NCBI GenBank assembly: GCA_025916135.1
Contig: CP104793.1
Span: 1-64,000 of the forward strand
Source: Rhodobacteraceae bacterium D3-12
GTDB taxonomy: Bacteria; Pseudomonadota; Alphaproteobacteria; Rhodobacterales; Rhodobacteraceae
Direction of reading: 5' to 3'
DNA length: 64,000 nucleotides
A program made the translations under genes and the position numbers. Below are positions 46,508-54,142 of the stretch, piece by piece (within the stretch, counting starts at the first letter, position 1; every line of letters begins with the position of its first letter). The notes beneath the pieces are model-generated. The model saw only the letters and a list, made by a program, of their open reading frames with translations, was not told the DNA's origin and did not search any database.

Positions 46508-48024
46508 TCAAGTTCTTCCGCAACGGCAAAGGCGCGGGCGCAGGCCCCGTCGGCTACCTCGTCGCGGACAAGGTGCTGGCCTATGACGAGAACCGCGACC
46601 TGATCCGCGATGCGGACGGCCAGCCCATGACCGTCACACGGGAACCCTCGCCCGAGGTTCTGCGTGGCAACCCCGACCGCATCGAAGCCCTGATCGACGC
46701 CAGCCGCCACCAGTGGACCTACCGCGCGGGTGTGATCAGCTTTGCCGCCGAGGATGCCCCGACCGAGGAACAGCAGGCCGAGGTCATGGACGGCTTCGAG
46801 CGTCTGGCCTTCGCGGGGCTGGACCCTGAGCAATATGAGGTGCTCTGGGTCCGACATACCCACGAAGACCGCGTCGAGCTTCACTTCTGCACACCGCGCT
46901 TGGAGCTGACCTCGGGGCGGAGCTTGAACATTGCGCCGCCCGGCTATGAGAAAGCCTTCGATTCCTTGCGCGACGTGATGAACCAGCGACACGGCTGGGC
47001 CGATCCGATGGAGCTTGAGCGGGTCCAAGAGGTCCGCGACACCATCGAAGCCCCAGCCCGCGCGCAGGGGCGTGACGAGCTGCATGCGTGGATTTTGGAC
47101 CAAGTCAGCGTTGGCTTAATCACTGACCGTGGGAGCATGCTCGACGCCCTTACAGATGCGGGCTTTGACATCCCGCGCACAGGCAAAGCCTACCTCACTG
47201 CCCAAGACCCCGACACCGGCGAGCGCTGGCGTTTGAAAGGAGAAATTTTCCATGAAAACTGGCAAGCCGACACGGCTGAGCGAGAAACTGAACGCGGAGC
47301 TGGACACGATCCGGCAAGACTACGCCGCCTCGATGGAATCCCAGCTGGAGAGCTTCAGGAGCGATTTGGGCAGCATTGCGACCATCGCGCATCGTACAAT
47401 CGAGAGCGATACCCGCAACTTTCTGCGACAGAACAAGAGCTGGCTGACGATCTCGCCCTGGCTGATCACGGGGACGTTCTTGGCGGGGATCGTCTCGATG
47501 ATGGCCGCGAGCTTGCTTTGGACGCTGATGCTGGCGAGTTCAGAACTGACGGACTTGGGCCTGACACGGATCGACAGGGAGGACGGGACATGGCTGGTGC
47601 TGGACCCGACCAAGACGCGGCTGAGGACCTGCACGCTGGGCGGCAGGTCAGTGACCTGCATCAAGATCGAGGAGGATTAGATGACGACACCCCTGACAGC
47701 CTTGGAACGCGACTTGCTCGCCTGCGTCGAGCGGTTGGTGACGGCCTGCGAGGTCTCAGCAAAGGAATTGAGCGGGTTAGAGGAACGCTCAACGACCAGG
47801 ATGCAGAACCAGATGGATGGATTGGCCGCCTGCGTGTCAGTGCTCATTCAATCGCAAGTGGCGTCCGTAGCTGCGTTGCACGGCTTGCTGAACGAGGGCT
47901 CGAACTACGGGAAGCTGCGCACGCAACTCGAGACCAGCTTGAAATTAGTGAAGGCCGCCGAAGAGAGGTTGAGACAGAGCTAGAGGAGCGGGAGGTCGAG
48001 ATGGACCGAGGGATGACGCATTAG
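46501..48024 (+). CDS. Relaxase / mobilization nuclease (ColE1 MbeA-like, MOB-P type)
   Basis: Nicks the transfer origin and pilots the strand into a recipient. The 507-residue protein starts MLIKFFRNGKGAGAGPVGYL. It has the metal/active-site region YEVLWVRHTHEDRVELHFCT near residue 120 and LELTSGRSLNIAPPGYEKAF near 140, typical of alphaproteobacterial plasmid relaxases. The N-terminal 260 residues are the nuclease. The C-terminal half is low-complexity and Asp/Arg-rich, as expected where its sequence is constrained by two other genes nested in the next frame (47252-47983). It ends with a charged helical tail (GRRREVETELEEREVEMDRG). Confidence 0.9.
   Translation: MLIKFFRNGKGAGAGPVGYLVADKVLAYDENRDLIRDADGQPMTVTREPSPEVLRGNPDRIEALIDASRHQWTYRAGVISFAAEDAPTEEQQAEVMDGFERLAFAGLDPEQYEVLWVRHTHEDRVELHFCTPRLELTSGRSLNIAPPGYEKAFDSLRDVMNQRHGWADPMELERVQEVRDTIEAPARAQGRDELHAWILDQVSVGLITDRGSMLDALTDAGFDIPRTGKAYLTAQDPDTGERWRLKGEIFHENWQADTAERETERGAGHDPARLRRLDGIPAGELQERFGQHCDHRASYNRERYPQLSATEQELADDLALADHGDVLGGDRLDDGRELALDADAGEFRTDGLGPDTDRQGGRDMAGAGPDQDAAEDLHAGRQVSDLHQDRGGLDDDTPDSLGTRLARLRRAVGDGLRGLSKGIERVRGTLNDQDAEPDGWIGRLRVSAHSIASGVRSCVARLAERGLELREAAHATRDQLEISEGRRREVETELEEREVEMDRGMTH
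47252..47680 (+). CDS. MobB/MbeB-like mobilization protein, nested in the relaxase gene
   Basis: A 142-residue protein read in another frame inside the relaxase gene. The N-terminal half is helical (LNAELDTIRQDYAASMESQL). A membrane helix follows (SPWLITGTFLAGIVSMMAAS) and then a short C-terminal part with GLTRIDREDGTWLVLDPTK. This plan (amphipathic helix, one membrane helix, then xGxxLVLP-like strand) is that of MobB/MbeB proteins of ColE1-type plasmids, whose genes also overlap the relaxase gene. A strong ribosome site, AAAGGAG, lies 9 bases before the ATG. Confidence 0.85.
   Translation: MKTGKPTRLSEKLNAELDTIRQDYAASMESQLESFRSDLGSIATIAHRTIESDTRNFLRQNKSWLTISPWLITGTFLAGIVSMMAASLLWTLMLASSELTDLGLTRIDREDGTWLVLDPTKTRLRTCTLGGRSVTCIKIEED
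47681..47983 (+). CDS. MobD/MbeD-like mobilization protein, nested in the relaxase gene
   Basis: A 100-residue helical protein in the same frame as the mobB-like gene and starting immediately after its stop (TAG-ATG). GGAGG lies 5 bases before the ATG. The sequence opens LTALERDLLACVERLVTACE, the MbeD/MobD-like start, and continues as a long helix (TTRMQNQMDGLAACVSVLIQ, LETSLKLVKAAEERLR). ColE1 mbeD is likewise inside mbeA. The order mobC-mobA-(mobB-mobD) matches ColE1. Confidence 0.8.
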   Translation: MTTPLTALERDLLACVERLVTACEVSAKELSGLEERSTTRMQNQMDGLAACVSVLIQSQVASVAALHGLLNEGSNYGKLRTQLETSLKLVKAAEERLRQS

Positions 48025-48062
48025 GGGATAGTTACCGTCGGAGGTGCAGAGTAAGTCGCAAT

Positions 48063-48803
48063 TCAGAATAGTTGTGCGGCCAACTCCAGAATGCTGCCAA
48101 TGAATCCACGGACGTTACCCCAAGCAATTACCGCTGATGCACCTGCTGCCGTAGCTGCGCCCTTGATGGCGGCATCAACTCCAACAGTAGCGCGCGTGCC
48201 AAGCCAATTGGCAACCCGGCCCGACAGGTCAGTCAAATACTGGATTGCAGACCTCGCTTTATCTGTATTTGGTTCAGGCTGCTTCAACTCAACAATGAAC
48301 GCTTCGACAGACCGGACGGCTTTCTTTGTTTCTTCAAAGTCAATTGGGCGCTCGCGAATATGCTCTGGGGGATTGTTATGCCCCATCCCTGCATGCGGAA
48401 GGGTTTCAATTAATTGATCCCTCAAATCACCAAGTTGGGCGACCAGATCTGTGGTTAGCTTTCTCTCTAAGGTGCCCTTGAGCACCTCTACCTGATCCTG
48501 TTCTTGCTTTGGCAGCCATTCCCGCCCAACTTCCTCGACCTCAGCTAGGGCTAGTTCGATCACATTGTCAGACAAGAAGTCTCCGAATTGATCAAAAAGA
48601 ATGGTTCTCGCGTTTAAGAACCGGTCACTTTGCCAACCTTCGTCATGCACTGCATCCTGAAAGACTCGTGAGGAGGGTCTTTTGAAATTTTCTAGAAGCC
48701 AATGTACCGCTAAGTTAACCTGCTCGTCAGTCGACATTTTCTCGAGGTCTAGGTCAGTGTAAGGCCTATCGCCATCGAAGCGCGAATAAAGTCGATGGGC
48801 CAT
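48063..48803 (-). CDS. Uncharacterised island protein with GHNNPPE motif
   Basis: A 246-residue protein convergent to the mob genes. It has a polar N-terminus (LYSRFDGDRPYTDLDLEKMS), a long helical region (VIELALAEVEEVGREWLPKQ), the short motif GMGHNNPPEHIRERP near residue 140, and a hydrophobic Ala/Gly-rich end (VDAAIKGAATAAGASAVIAW). I recall the GHNNPPE string from other proteobacterial mobile-element proteins without a known function. The C-terminus could insert in a membrane. The gene stands alone, with 209 bases before the HigA stop. Confidence 0.65.
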   Translation of the reverse strand: MAHRLYSRFDGDRPYTDLDLEKMSTDEQVNLAVHWLLENFKRPSSRVFQDAVHDEGWQSDRFLNARTILFDQFGDFLSDNVIELALAEVEEVGREWLPKQEQDQVEVLKGTLERKLTTDLVAQLGDLRDQLIETLPHAGMGHNNPPEHIRERPIDFEETKKAVRSVEAFIVELKQPEPNTDKARSAIQYLTDLSGRVANWLGTRATVGVDAAIKGAATAAGASAVIAWGNVRGFIGSILELAAQLF

Positions 48804-49012
48804 GTCTATGAACCTTTGTTGGAGCTTTGGAAACTAAGCTTAGATAAAGCAGTTTTTTGTAAACTTCTTCAAGTGCAGCATGGATGTGTTCCCAGCCGAA
48901 CGTTAGTGGATCGGGCAGCATTTGTTTTCTGGCTTTCCACGGACGCTTTCCGTGCCAAAGAAGCTAACTTGGTGTTAGCGCGTGGAGTAGGTCCCATACC
49001 AACTGATCAACA

Positions 49013-49309
49013 TTAGGCGGCGACCAGCGGTTCGATGTCGGAAACGTCGATCTCTTTGGCCGCGACGGCCATATCGTAATTAGTCTGCAAGTTGACCCAA
49101 TAGGCCGGCGACGTGTTGAACACACGGGCCAGACGCAGTGCGGTGTCAGGCGTGATCCCAGTGGTACCCTTGATCAACCGCTCGATTCGTGTCCGTGGTA
49201 CACCCAGACGCCGCGCAAACGCGATTGCCCCCATGTCCAAGGGATCAAGGTAAAGCTCTTTCAGGACTTCACCAGGGTGCATCGGGTCTTTAAACAGGCT
49301 CATCAGCAT
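49013..49309 (-). CDS. higA: HigA-family antitoxin
   Basis: A 98-residue antitoxin and repressor. It has the HigA opening MHPGEVLKELYLDPLDMGAI and the XRE helix-turn-helix (AFARRLGVPRTRIERLIKGT, GITPDTALRLARVFNTSPAY, WVNLQTNYD). It lies 6 bases after the toxin gene, in the toxin-first order usual for HigBA. A start at 49303 (MSLFKDPMHPG) is also possible. HigA normally neutralises HigB and represses the pair at a palindrome upstream. Confidence 0.93.
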   Translation of the reverse strand: MLMSLFKDPMHPGEVLKELYLDPLDMGAIAFARRLGVPRTRIERLIKGTTGITPDTALRLARVFNTSPAYWVNLQTNYDMAVAAKEIDVSDIEPLVAA

Positions 49310-49315
49310 ATCCTC

Positions 49316-49597
49316 TCAATGGTAATCGACAATCTCGACATCGGCGGGACCGTTCGGCGTCCAGACAAAGCAGATGCGCCATTGCCCGTTGATCCGCACG
49401 GAGTGTTGCCCAGCCCGATCACCTTTCAGTTCTTCTAAGTGGTTGCCCGGCGGAAAGCGTAAATCCTCCACAACAACCGCAGCATCTAGCGCCGTGAGCA
49501 TTGCCCGCGTGCGCTTAACCAAGTCACCGGGGAAGCCTTTGCCATATTTGCCTTTTACGGCACTGGCAGCGAGTTTGCCTTTGGTGCTTTGGATCAT
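49316..49597 (-). CDS. higB: HigB/RelE-family toxin
   Basis: A 93-residue ribosome-dependent mRNA interferase of the RelE/HigB fold: VVEDLRFPPGNHLEELKGDR near residue 42, then AGQHSVRINGQWRICFVW, and the C-terminal DVEIVDYH. The conserved basic and aromatic residues are present, so the toxin looks active. It is translated first and antitoxin second. The pair probably stabilises the element. Confidence 0.92.
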   Translation of the reverse strand: MIQSTKGKLAASAVKGKYGKGFPGDLVKRTRAMLTALDAAVVVEDLRFPPGNHLEELKGDRAGQHSVRINGQWRICFVWTPNGPADVEIVDYH

Positions 49598-49606
49598 AAT
49601 GATTGT

Positions 49607-49642
49607 GTATCATGAGGTGATACGCGTGTCAATGGATGATAC
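49607..49642. promoter_or_regulatory. Candidate HigA operator
   Basis: GTATCA-TGAGG-TGATAC (49607-49623) is a perfect 6-bp inverted repeat 9 bases upstream of the higB ATG, and another TGATAC half-site follows at 49637-49642. This position fits HigA autoregulation. Confidence 0.6.
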
Positions 49643-49655
49643 ATGGCCGAGTATT

Positions 49656-51047
49656 CTAATGAAAAGATATTGTGCCAATTCTTGAGTTGTAAGCCGAGAA
49701 GCGATGTATCCAGCTTTGCAGCAAACTTTCCCGAATCCGAAGTTTTTTCGTAAGCTGGAGTTCATCAGAGATAATTAACTTTTCAGACAATGCTGTTATG
49801 TATTTAGACGAAAATCCTAGCAGGTAATTTGTGCCATCCAAGACAATCTTGACTACAATCGTCGAGTCCGATTCTTTCAAATTAACCTCATTTGTTATGC
49901 TGTCCACCGGAACCAAAACGCCCAGTGCTATCGTCTTAAGCGGCTTCTTTTGATTGGCAAAATCACACGCTGGGCTGATTTCAATCAGCGCTATCTGACA
50001 AGCTCGCTTCGCATCGCGGAGCGGTGTCGAACATCTGTCCTGATATTGAGTTTGCAGTGCAGCTTTAGCCTCGGGGTCTTGCTCAGCCCGAACCTGAGCG
50101 TCGAGGTCGTGACCTACTAGCGAGAGAGTTAGAAATTCATCTTTCATTCGTTCTGACTGGTTGTGGGCTTCTTTGCCGACATCGACTTTTTGAAATAACA
50201 TTTTCGGCTTGGAAGAAATCCAGACGTCCCCAGGGCAGATGATTTTGTCTTGAGGTGACGTTTCAATATGCAAAATCGTATTGAGTTGATGCTTAGAGGT
50301 TTCTTGAACTTCGCCGTCAGCGTTAGCAAACACGTTGTCCCAAACCTCTTGCGTGTAGTCTGTGAGGCTTAGAAGGCCCAGTTTGTCCTTGAGAACGTAG
50401 GAAAAGGCTTCATTGATCGCTGTTGCCTCAAAACCCCTTAGATTGCTACCGGCAACGCTGACGGCAAGAGACCTCAAGCTCTGAGGAAGTGTATCTTTAT
50501 CAAATCCTGCCAGAGTATTCACACTTTCTATCGCAGCCTGCAGAACACTGCACTCCCAGTGCATAAGGGCTCTAACTGATGCCTCGCCAGCCAAATGTTC
50601 TTGGAACTGTTTAAGGATCTCTGCCGCTGAATATTCTTTGTCACCAGTACTGCAGTCGTTTTTGCAGATTCGATCAAAGTACATTGGCAATCTGATACCA
50701 GCTTTTTCGAAATACTCGGTAACTCTGTCTTTTAACTCATCGAGAGCCTCCGGCTTCGAAGTCCAAGCCAAGACAACATAGGGCCCCTTCGTTGCACTAA
50801 CGATGTTTGCAAGACAAGCAGCGACGGTCGACAAGTCGGACTTTGTTGGAGCCGCACCGCCATCTCTGAGTTGGATGTCGGTTATTATAACTCGTGGCGA
50901 AGCTGCCGCCATTTTCTGGCACAACGCTAGAGCAGCGGTCGGTTCCCGGTAGTGCACCGGAAGAGTAGATATACCCAACTCTGCCAGTGCTGTTGTGACG
51001 CCAATGATATCTTCAATCTCATTGTCGATTACTACGGCGTTAATCAC
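49656..51047 (-). CDS. Receiver-domain protein of the restriction/GHKL operon
   Basis: A 463-residue protein. About residues 1-125 look like a response-regulator receiver: acidic pair in AVVIDNEIEDIIGVTTALAE, candidate phospho-Asp in PRVIITDIQLRDGG near residue 58, and YVVLAWTSKPEAL near 92 as the usual Thr/Ser strand. The remaining 340 residues are not a known DNA-binding output domain. They contain a Cys-rich patch (YFDRICKNDCSTGDKE), helices, and strands with LIEISPACDFANQKKPLKT. I start at the GTG at 51047, which overlaps the ATPase stop (GTGA); a TTG nine bases earlier is possible. Last gene of the operon, presumably the partner of the kinase-like ATPase. Confidence 0.78.
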   Translation of the reverse strand: MINAVVIDNEIEDIIGVTTALAELGISTLPVHYREPTAALALCQKMAAASPRVIITDIQLRDGGAAPTKSDLSTVAACLANIVSATKGPYVVLAWTSKPEALDELKDRVTEYFEKAGIRLPMYFDRICKNDCSTGDKEYSAAEILKQFQEHLAGEASVRALMHWECSVLQAAIESVNTLAGFDKDTLPQSLRSLAVSVAGSNLRGFEATAINEAFSYVLKDKLGLLSLTDYTQEVWDNVFANADGEVQETSKHQLNTILHIETSPQDKIICPGDVWISSKPKMLFQKVDVGKEAHNQSERMKDEFLTLSLVGHDLDAQVRAEQDPEAKAALQTQYQDRCSTPLRDAKRACQIALIEISPACDFANQKKPLKTIALGVLVPVDSITNEVNLKESDSTIVVKIVLDGTNYLLGFSSKYITALSEKLIISDELQLTKKLRIRESLLQSWIHRFSAYNSRIGTISFH

Positions 51048-53197
51048 TTCTTGCAAGGCGTACCCCCATTAAAGACCAGCGCGACAATCGCGCCGTCTGC
51101 TTGCTCAGGCACACCGTCAATTTCTCCCTGATCGAGCAGCACAAGCTCGCCGCCTAACATCTGCATCACGGTATCCGTGTAGTACAATCCAATACCCATC
51201 CCACCAGATTTGGTGGTCTTAAAGGGTTTGACCATTTCGTCTTTGCTAATGTCGCGCCAGCCGGGCCCGTTGTCAGCGATTATGATAGCTGGACCTTTGT
51301 CGAACTCTTCACTGACACCTATGTGGATGTACTTTTTGCCAGTTTCCCCGCCCCACCGCTTGTCCAACCAGTAAATAGCATTGTCTATGAGGTTATTTAC
51401 TGCGCTGACAATGAGGTTCCGTTGCGCCTTCACAATATAGTTAGGATGTTCACCCGTCAGAACTGGGCAACTATGAATGATATCGTGCAGTGTGAAACGG
51501 ACGTCCGCCAAATCTACGTTGGATTTCAGAATAGACTTAAGCTCCCATTCACGAGCTTTTTCCTGCTTCAGCAGGTTGGCATAGGTATCCAAGAGCAGTT
51601 CAAATCGGTCAAATTGCTCTATCACAATGCTAATGTCTTTGCCCGCAAGCAGGTTCTTTTTTGCGTCGGATATGCCATGTTGTATTTCATGGAATGCTAA
51701 GGTCATATTCAGACCCGCCATGCCAGATGTAAGCATGATATCTTGCATGTCGTTGTAGCGTTTTTCGGTGCGTTCGATTGCTGGAGCCAACTGCTCTTCC
51801 CAACCGTTTTCTATTGCGATTTGTTTTAATTCATCTACGGGATTGTCCAACCCAGCATGAGATACGGAAGGGGACTTCTTTGTAACCTGGCGAAGTCTGT
51901 CTTTGTCATTGTGCCGAAGGCTCTCGAGCTTCCCAAGGGCAGAATTGATGACCTCCTTAAGCTTGAAAAACGTGTCATTTTCTATGAAGCCTTCCCTGTT
52001 GGTTTTCTCAACAAGGTTGGGGCAGTTCTCTAGTTCCAGCGAGATTGCTCCAACGGCAATTCTTCGATTAATGCCTTTGCCCAGTCGGTTAACCCGACGG
52101 CTGTCCATCTCGAGCCAGTCGTCATTAGGTTCACCATAGTTGTAGACACGGATACCATCACGATAGACACGTATCCCCTGGTTTTCGCTCAGCCATCTCT
52201 TGATGGCATTTTGCTCACCAAGCGCGGCGTCAAAATCAAACACATACACTTCGCCTAGGATTGGACCGATATCGTTCAGGAACCCTGCACGATCAGCTTG
52301 GTACATTGCGTGGAAGTTTGTTTCGGACCCAACGTTACCTTTCGGAAGCTCAAGGTAGCTGTTGGTCTCAGAAGTAGTGCGACCCTCAATTTTGAACTGC
52401 TTCTTCAGTTGTTCGCTGGGCACAAATTTATAGTCCCAAGACCAAGTATCTCCAGCAAACAAGAACGAAAATCTGAACAGGGATTGTTCAATGATCGCTT
52501 TCAGATCAAAAAGATCTGTCGTCCATTCTTCGTGTCCTGGAACGCTCAATGAAACATCAAATGTTGGCACCTCTTTGTCGAGCCGATATGTCTCAAATTC
52601 AAACGGGGACTTGATCGATTGAATATTTCGGTAGAGGCTTCTGACATCCCCGCGTGAAAGGCTCGAGTTCAGTTCTTTTATGATGATCTGGGTTCCGGTG
52701 CTTTCGCCTTTAAAAACCTGAGGCACTTCCCGCTCTTCGATCTCAATTTCGGCATCTTCAATGTACTTACAGTGTTCAAGGATAGCCCAATCTATCCTCA
52801 AAAAGACTTCACGGGCGTCTTTAGTTTTGGTCGTTAATTCAATAACTTGTCCCAATTTATGCACAGCAAACCTACCTACACCTTTTTCCCCTAGAGGTAG
52901 TCTGTCATGCTTGGCTGTTCTCTTCCCCTCAATGCGAGAAGTTTGCTTGTGGTCGGCGCCCGGTTCGAGCCAAATATTCAGAATTGTGTCCAGACTCATC
53001 CCTTCGCCACCGATGTCGGTCACTTCGATGCTTGCTTTTGTGACGTCTTCAGGGTTTGAGATTATTATCTCAACACTATCAGCATCGGCGTCGTAGGAGT
53101 TCTTCACTAGCTCAAACACCGCTAGTTGCGGCGTACCAATTAACTGGTCCCCCAACAGCTTTAACAATCTTGCCCGCGGTTTAAATGATGCTTTCAT
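51044..53197 (-). CDS. Protein with two GHKL ATPase modules (Hsp90/MORC-like plus histidine-kinase-like)
   Basis: A 717-residue protein. The N-terminal module has all GHKL boxes: AVFELVKNSYDADADSVEII near residue 25, VTDIGGEGMSLD near 60, and LPLGEKGVGRFAVHKLGQV near 97, as in Hsp90/MutL/MORC proteins. The middle resembles a transducer domain. Near residue 500, NMTLAFHEIQHGISDAKKNL looks like a phospho-acceptor H-box. The C-terminal module is a kinase-type ATPase: NNLIDNAIYWLDKRWGG, IIIADNGPGWRDI and TTKSGGMGIGLYYTDTVMQM. TTTGGAG precedes the ATG at 53197. It is between the HNH gene and the receiver gene. Two complete ATPase folds in one chain are unusual. Confidence 0.82.
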   Translation of the reverse strand: MKASFKPRARLLKLLGDQLIGTPQLAVFELVKNSYDADADSVEIIISNPEDVTKASIEVTDIGGEGMSLDTILNIWLEPGADHKQTSRIEGKRTAKHDRLPLGEKGVGRFAVHKLGQVIELTTKTKDAREVFLRIDWAILEHCKYIEDAEIEIEEREVPQVFKGESTGTQIIIKELNSSLSRGDVRSLYRNIQSIKSPFEFETYRLDKEVPTFDVSLSVPGHEEWTTDLFDLKAIIEQSLFRFSFLFAGDTWSWDYKFVPSEQLKKQFKIEGRTTSETNSYLELPKGNVGSETNFHAMYQADRAGFLNDIGPILGEVYVFDFDAALGEQNAIKRWLSENQGIRVYRDGIRVYNYGEPNDDWLEMDSRRVNRLGKGINRRIAVGAISLELENCPNLVEKTNREGFIENDTFFKLKEVINSALGKLESLRHNDKDRLRQVTKKSPSVSHAGLDNPVDELKQIAIENGWEEQLAPAIERTEKRYNDMQDIMLTSGMAGLNMTLAFHEIQHGISDAKKNLLAGKDISIVIEQFDRFELLLDTYANLLKQEKAREWELKSILKSNVDLADVRFTLHDIIHSCPVLTGEHPNYIVKAQRNLIVSAVNNLIDNAIYWLDKRWGGETGKKYIHIGVSEEFDKGPAIIIADNGPGWRDISKDEMVKPFKTTKSGGMGIGLYYTDTVMQMLGGELVLLDQGEIDGVPEQADGAIVALVFNGGTPCKK

Positions 53198-53285
53198 GAA
53201 AACTCCAAAACTATAAATATCAGTGGCATAGCCATACAACTTGCGCAAGGATTGCTGAATGCAGGAAGTTGCCGCTCAGCTTGTC

Positions 53286-54116
53286 TCACGATGATTTTGT
53301 GTCCGTTCGGTTGACTGCCTCGGTTAGCCTCGGAGGCTTCGAACATACATCCTTGAGGTTTGCATGAACAAAACGATGGCAGTTGGCGCAGAGACACTGA
53401 AGGTCGCTCAACCTTGTTTTGTGACCCGATGTCATTTTGGAAACAGCGACAGCTCTGTGATGAACTTCTATGCATGCCTTCGCCGCTTCATCTTTGTAGG
53501 TAGAAACCGGATCAAATTGACACTTTTCGCAGTATAGCTTGCCATGCTCTTGGATGAATGCCGTTTTCTTTGCATCGCTTAAGCCGTTGGCCCGCTCTCG
53601 CCTCAAATGGGAAACTAACCGAAAATCACCCTCCGCCCAGTAGAGATCGACTGAAGACAGATCAGTGCGATCAGCAGAAGCATTGATGGGTGTATCTCCA
53701 TTTGCAATCTGCACGAGATCAGTGAGAGAGGCATTCGAAAAGGTGAAGCGGATTCGCTTGTTAGCATTTCCGGTGTGGCGCTCGGTGGTGGGCGGCTTGC
53801 CAACCGCCTGCATACGCCGACTCATAACCGTAAAAATCTCTTCAAGCGATCTGGAAAGATCAGTTTGATCCAGAACTTGCCTGTCTACCTTGGAGATTTT
53901 TTGAACTCGATTGCTATCCACGAAACCGTTGACGAACAGGTCTTTGTTCTGTTGAAGGCGTGCTAACAAAAGCCTCAAGGCCGTTGAGTAATCAGTGTTT
54001 TTTGCCTGTTCGGTGCCCTTTGTTCCGCCCCGGCTTTGCAAAACAATTGAGCTGTCAACGATTTCGACCGCTGCGTCAACCGGGTCTCCGTTTTCGTCAC
54101 GAACCAAAAATTCCAA
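53286..54116 (-). CDS. HNH endonuclease of the restriction cassette
   Basis: A 276-residue protein with a C-terminal HNH nuclease of McrA type: zinc Cys pair GKLYCEKCQFDPVS near residue 193, catalytic ACIEVHHRAVAVSKM near 215, and LQCLCANCHRFVHANLKD near 238. The N-terminal 180 residues (FLVRDENGDPVDAAVEIVD, SRSLEEIFTVMSRRMQAVG, WAEGDFRLVSHLRRERANG) form an unrecognised domain that may read DNA. The start is TTG at 54116 with GGAGGA 9 bases upstream. It lies 26 bases after the methyltransferase, the position of a restriction enzyme beside its protective methylase. Confidence 0.85.
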   Translation of the reverse strand: MEFLVRDENGDPVDAAVEIVDSSIVLQSRGGTKGTEQAKNTDYSTALRLLLARLQQNKDLFVNGFVDSNRVQKISKVDRQVLDQTDLSRSLEEIFTVMSRRMQAVGKPPTTERHTGNANKRIRFTFSNASLTDLVQIANGDTPINASADRTDLSSVDLYWAEGDFRLVSHLRRERANGLSDAKKTAFIQEHGKLYCEKCQFDPVSTYKDEAAKACIEVHHRAVAVSKMTSGHKTRLSDLQCLCANCHRFVHANLKDVCSKPPRLTEAVNRTDTKSS

Positions 54117-54142
54117 CTTCTTTAATCCTCCAAAATGCCAAT

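Noticed and set aside
46027-47103. 358-codon reverse frame across mobC and relaxase
   Set aside because: Shadow of the forward mob genes.
48795-49016. Possible 73-residue forward protein between the island protein and higA
   Set aside because: Overlaps both neighbours, composition is not protein-like, and no ribosome site is seen.
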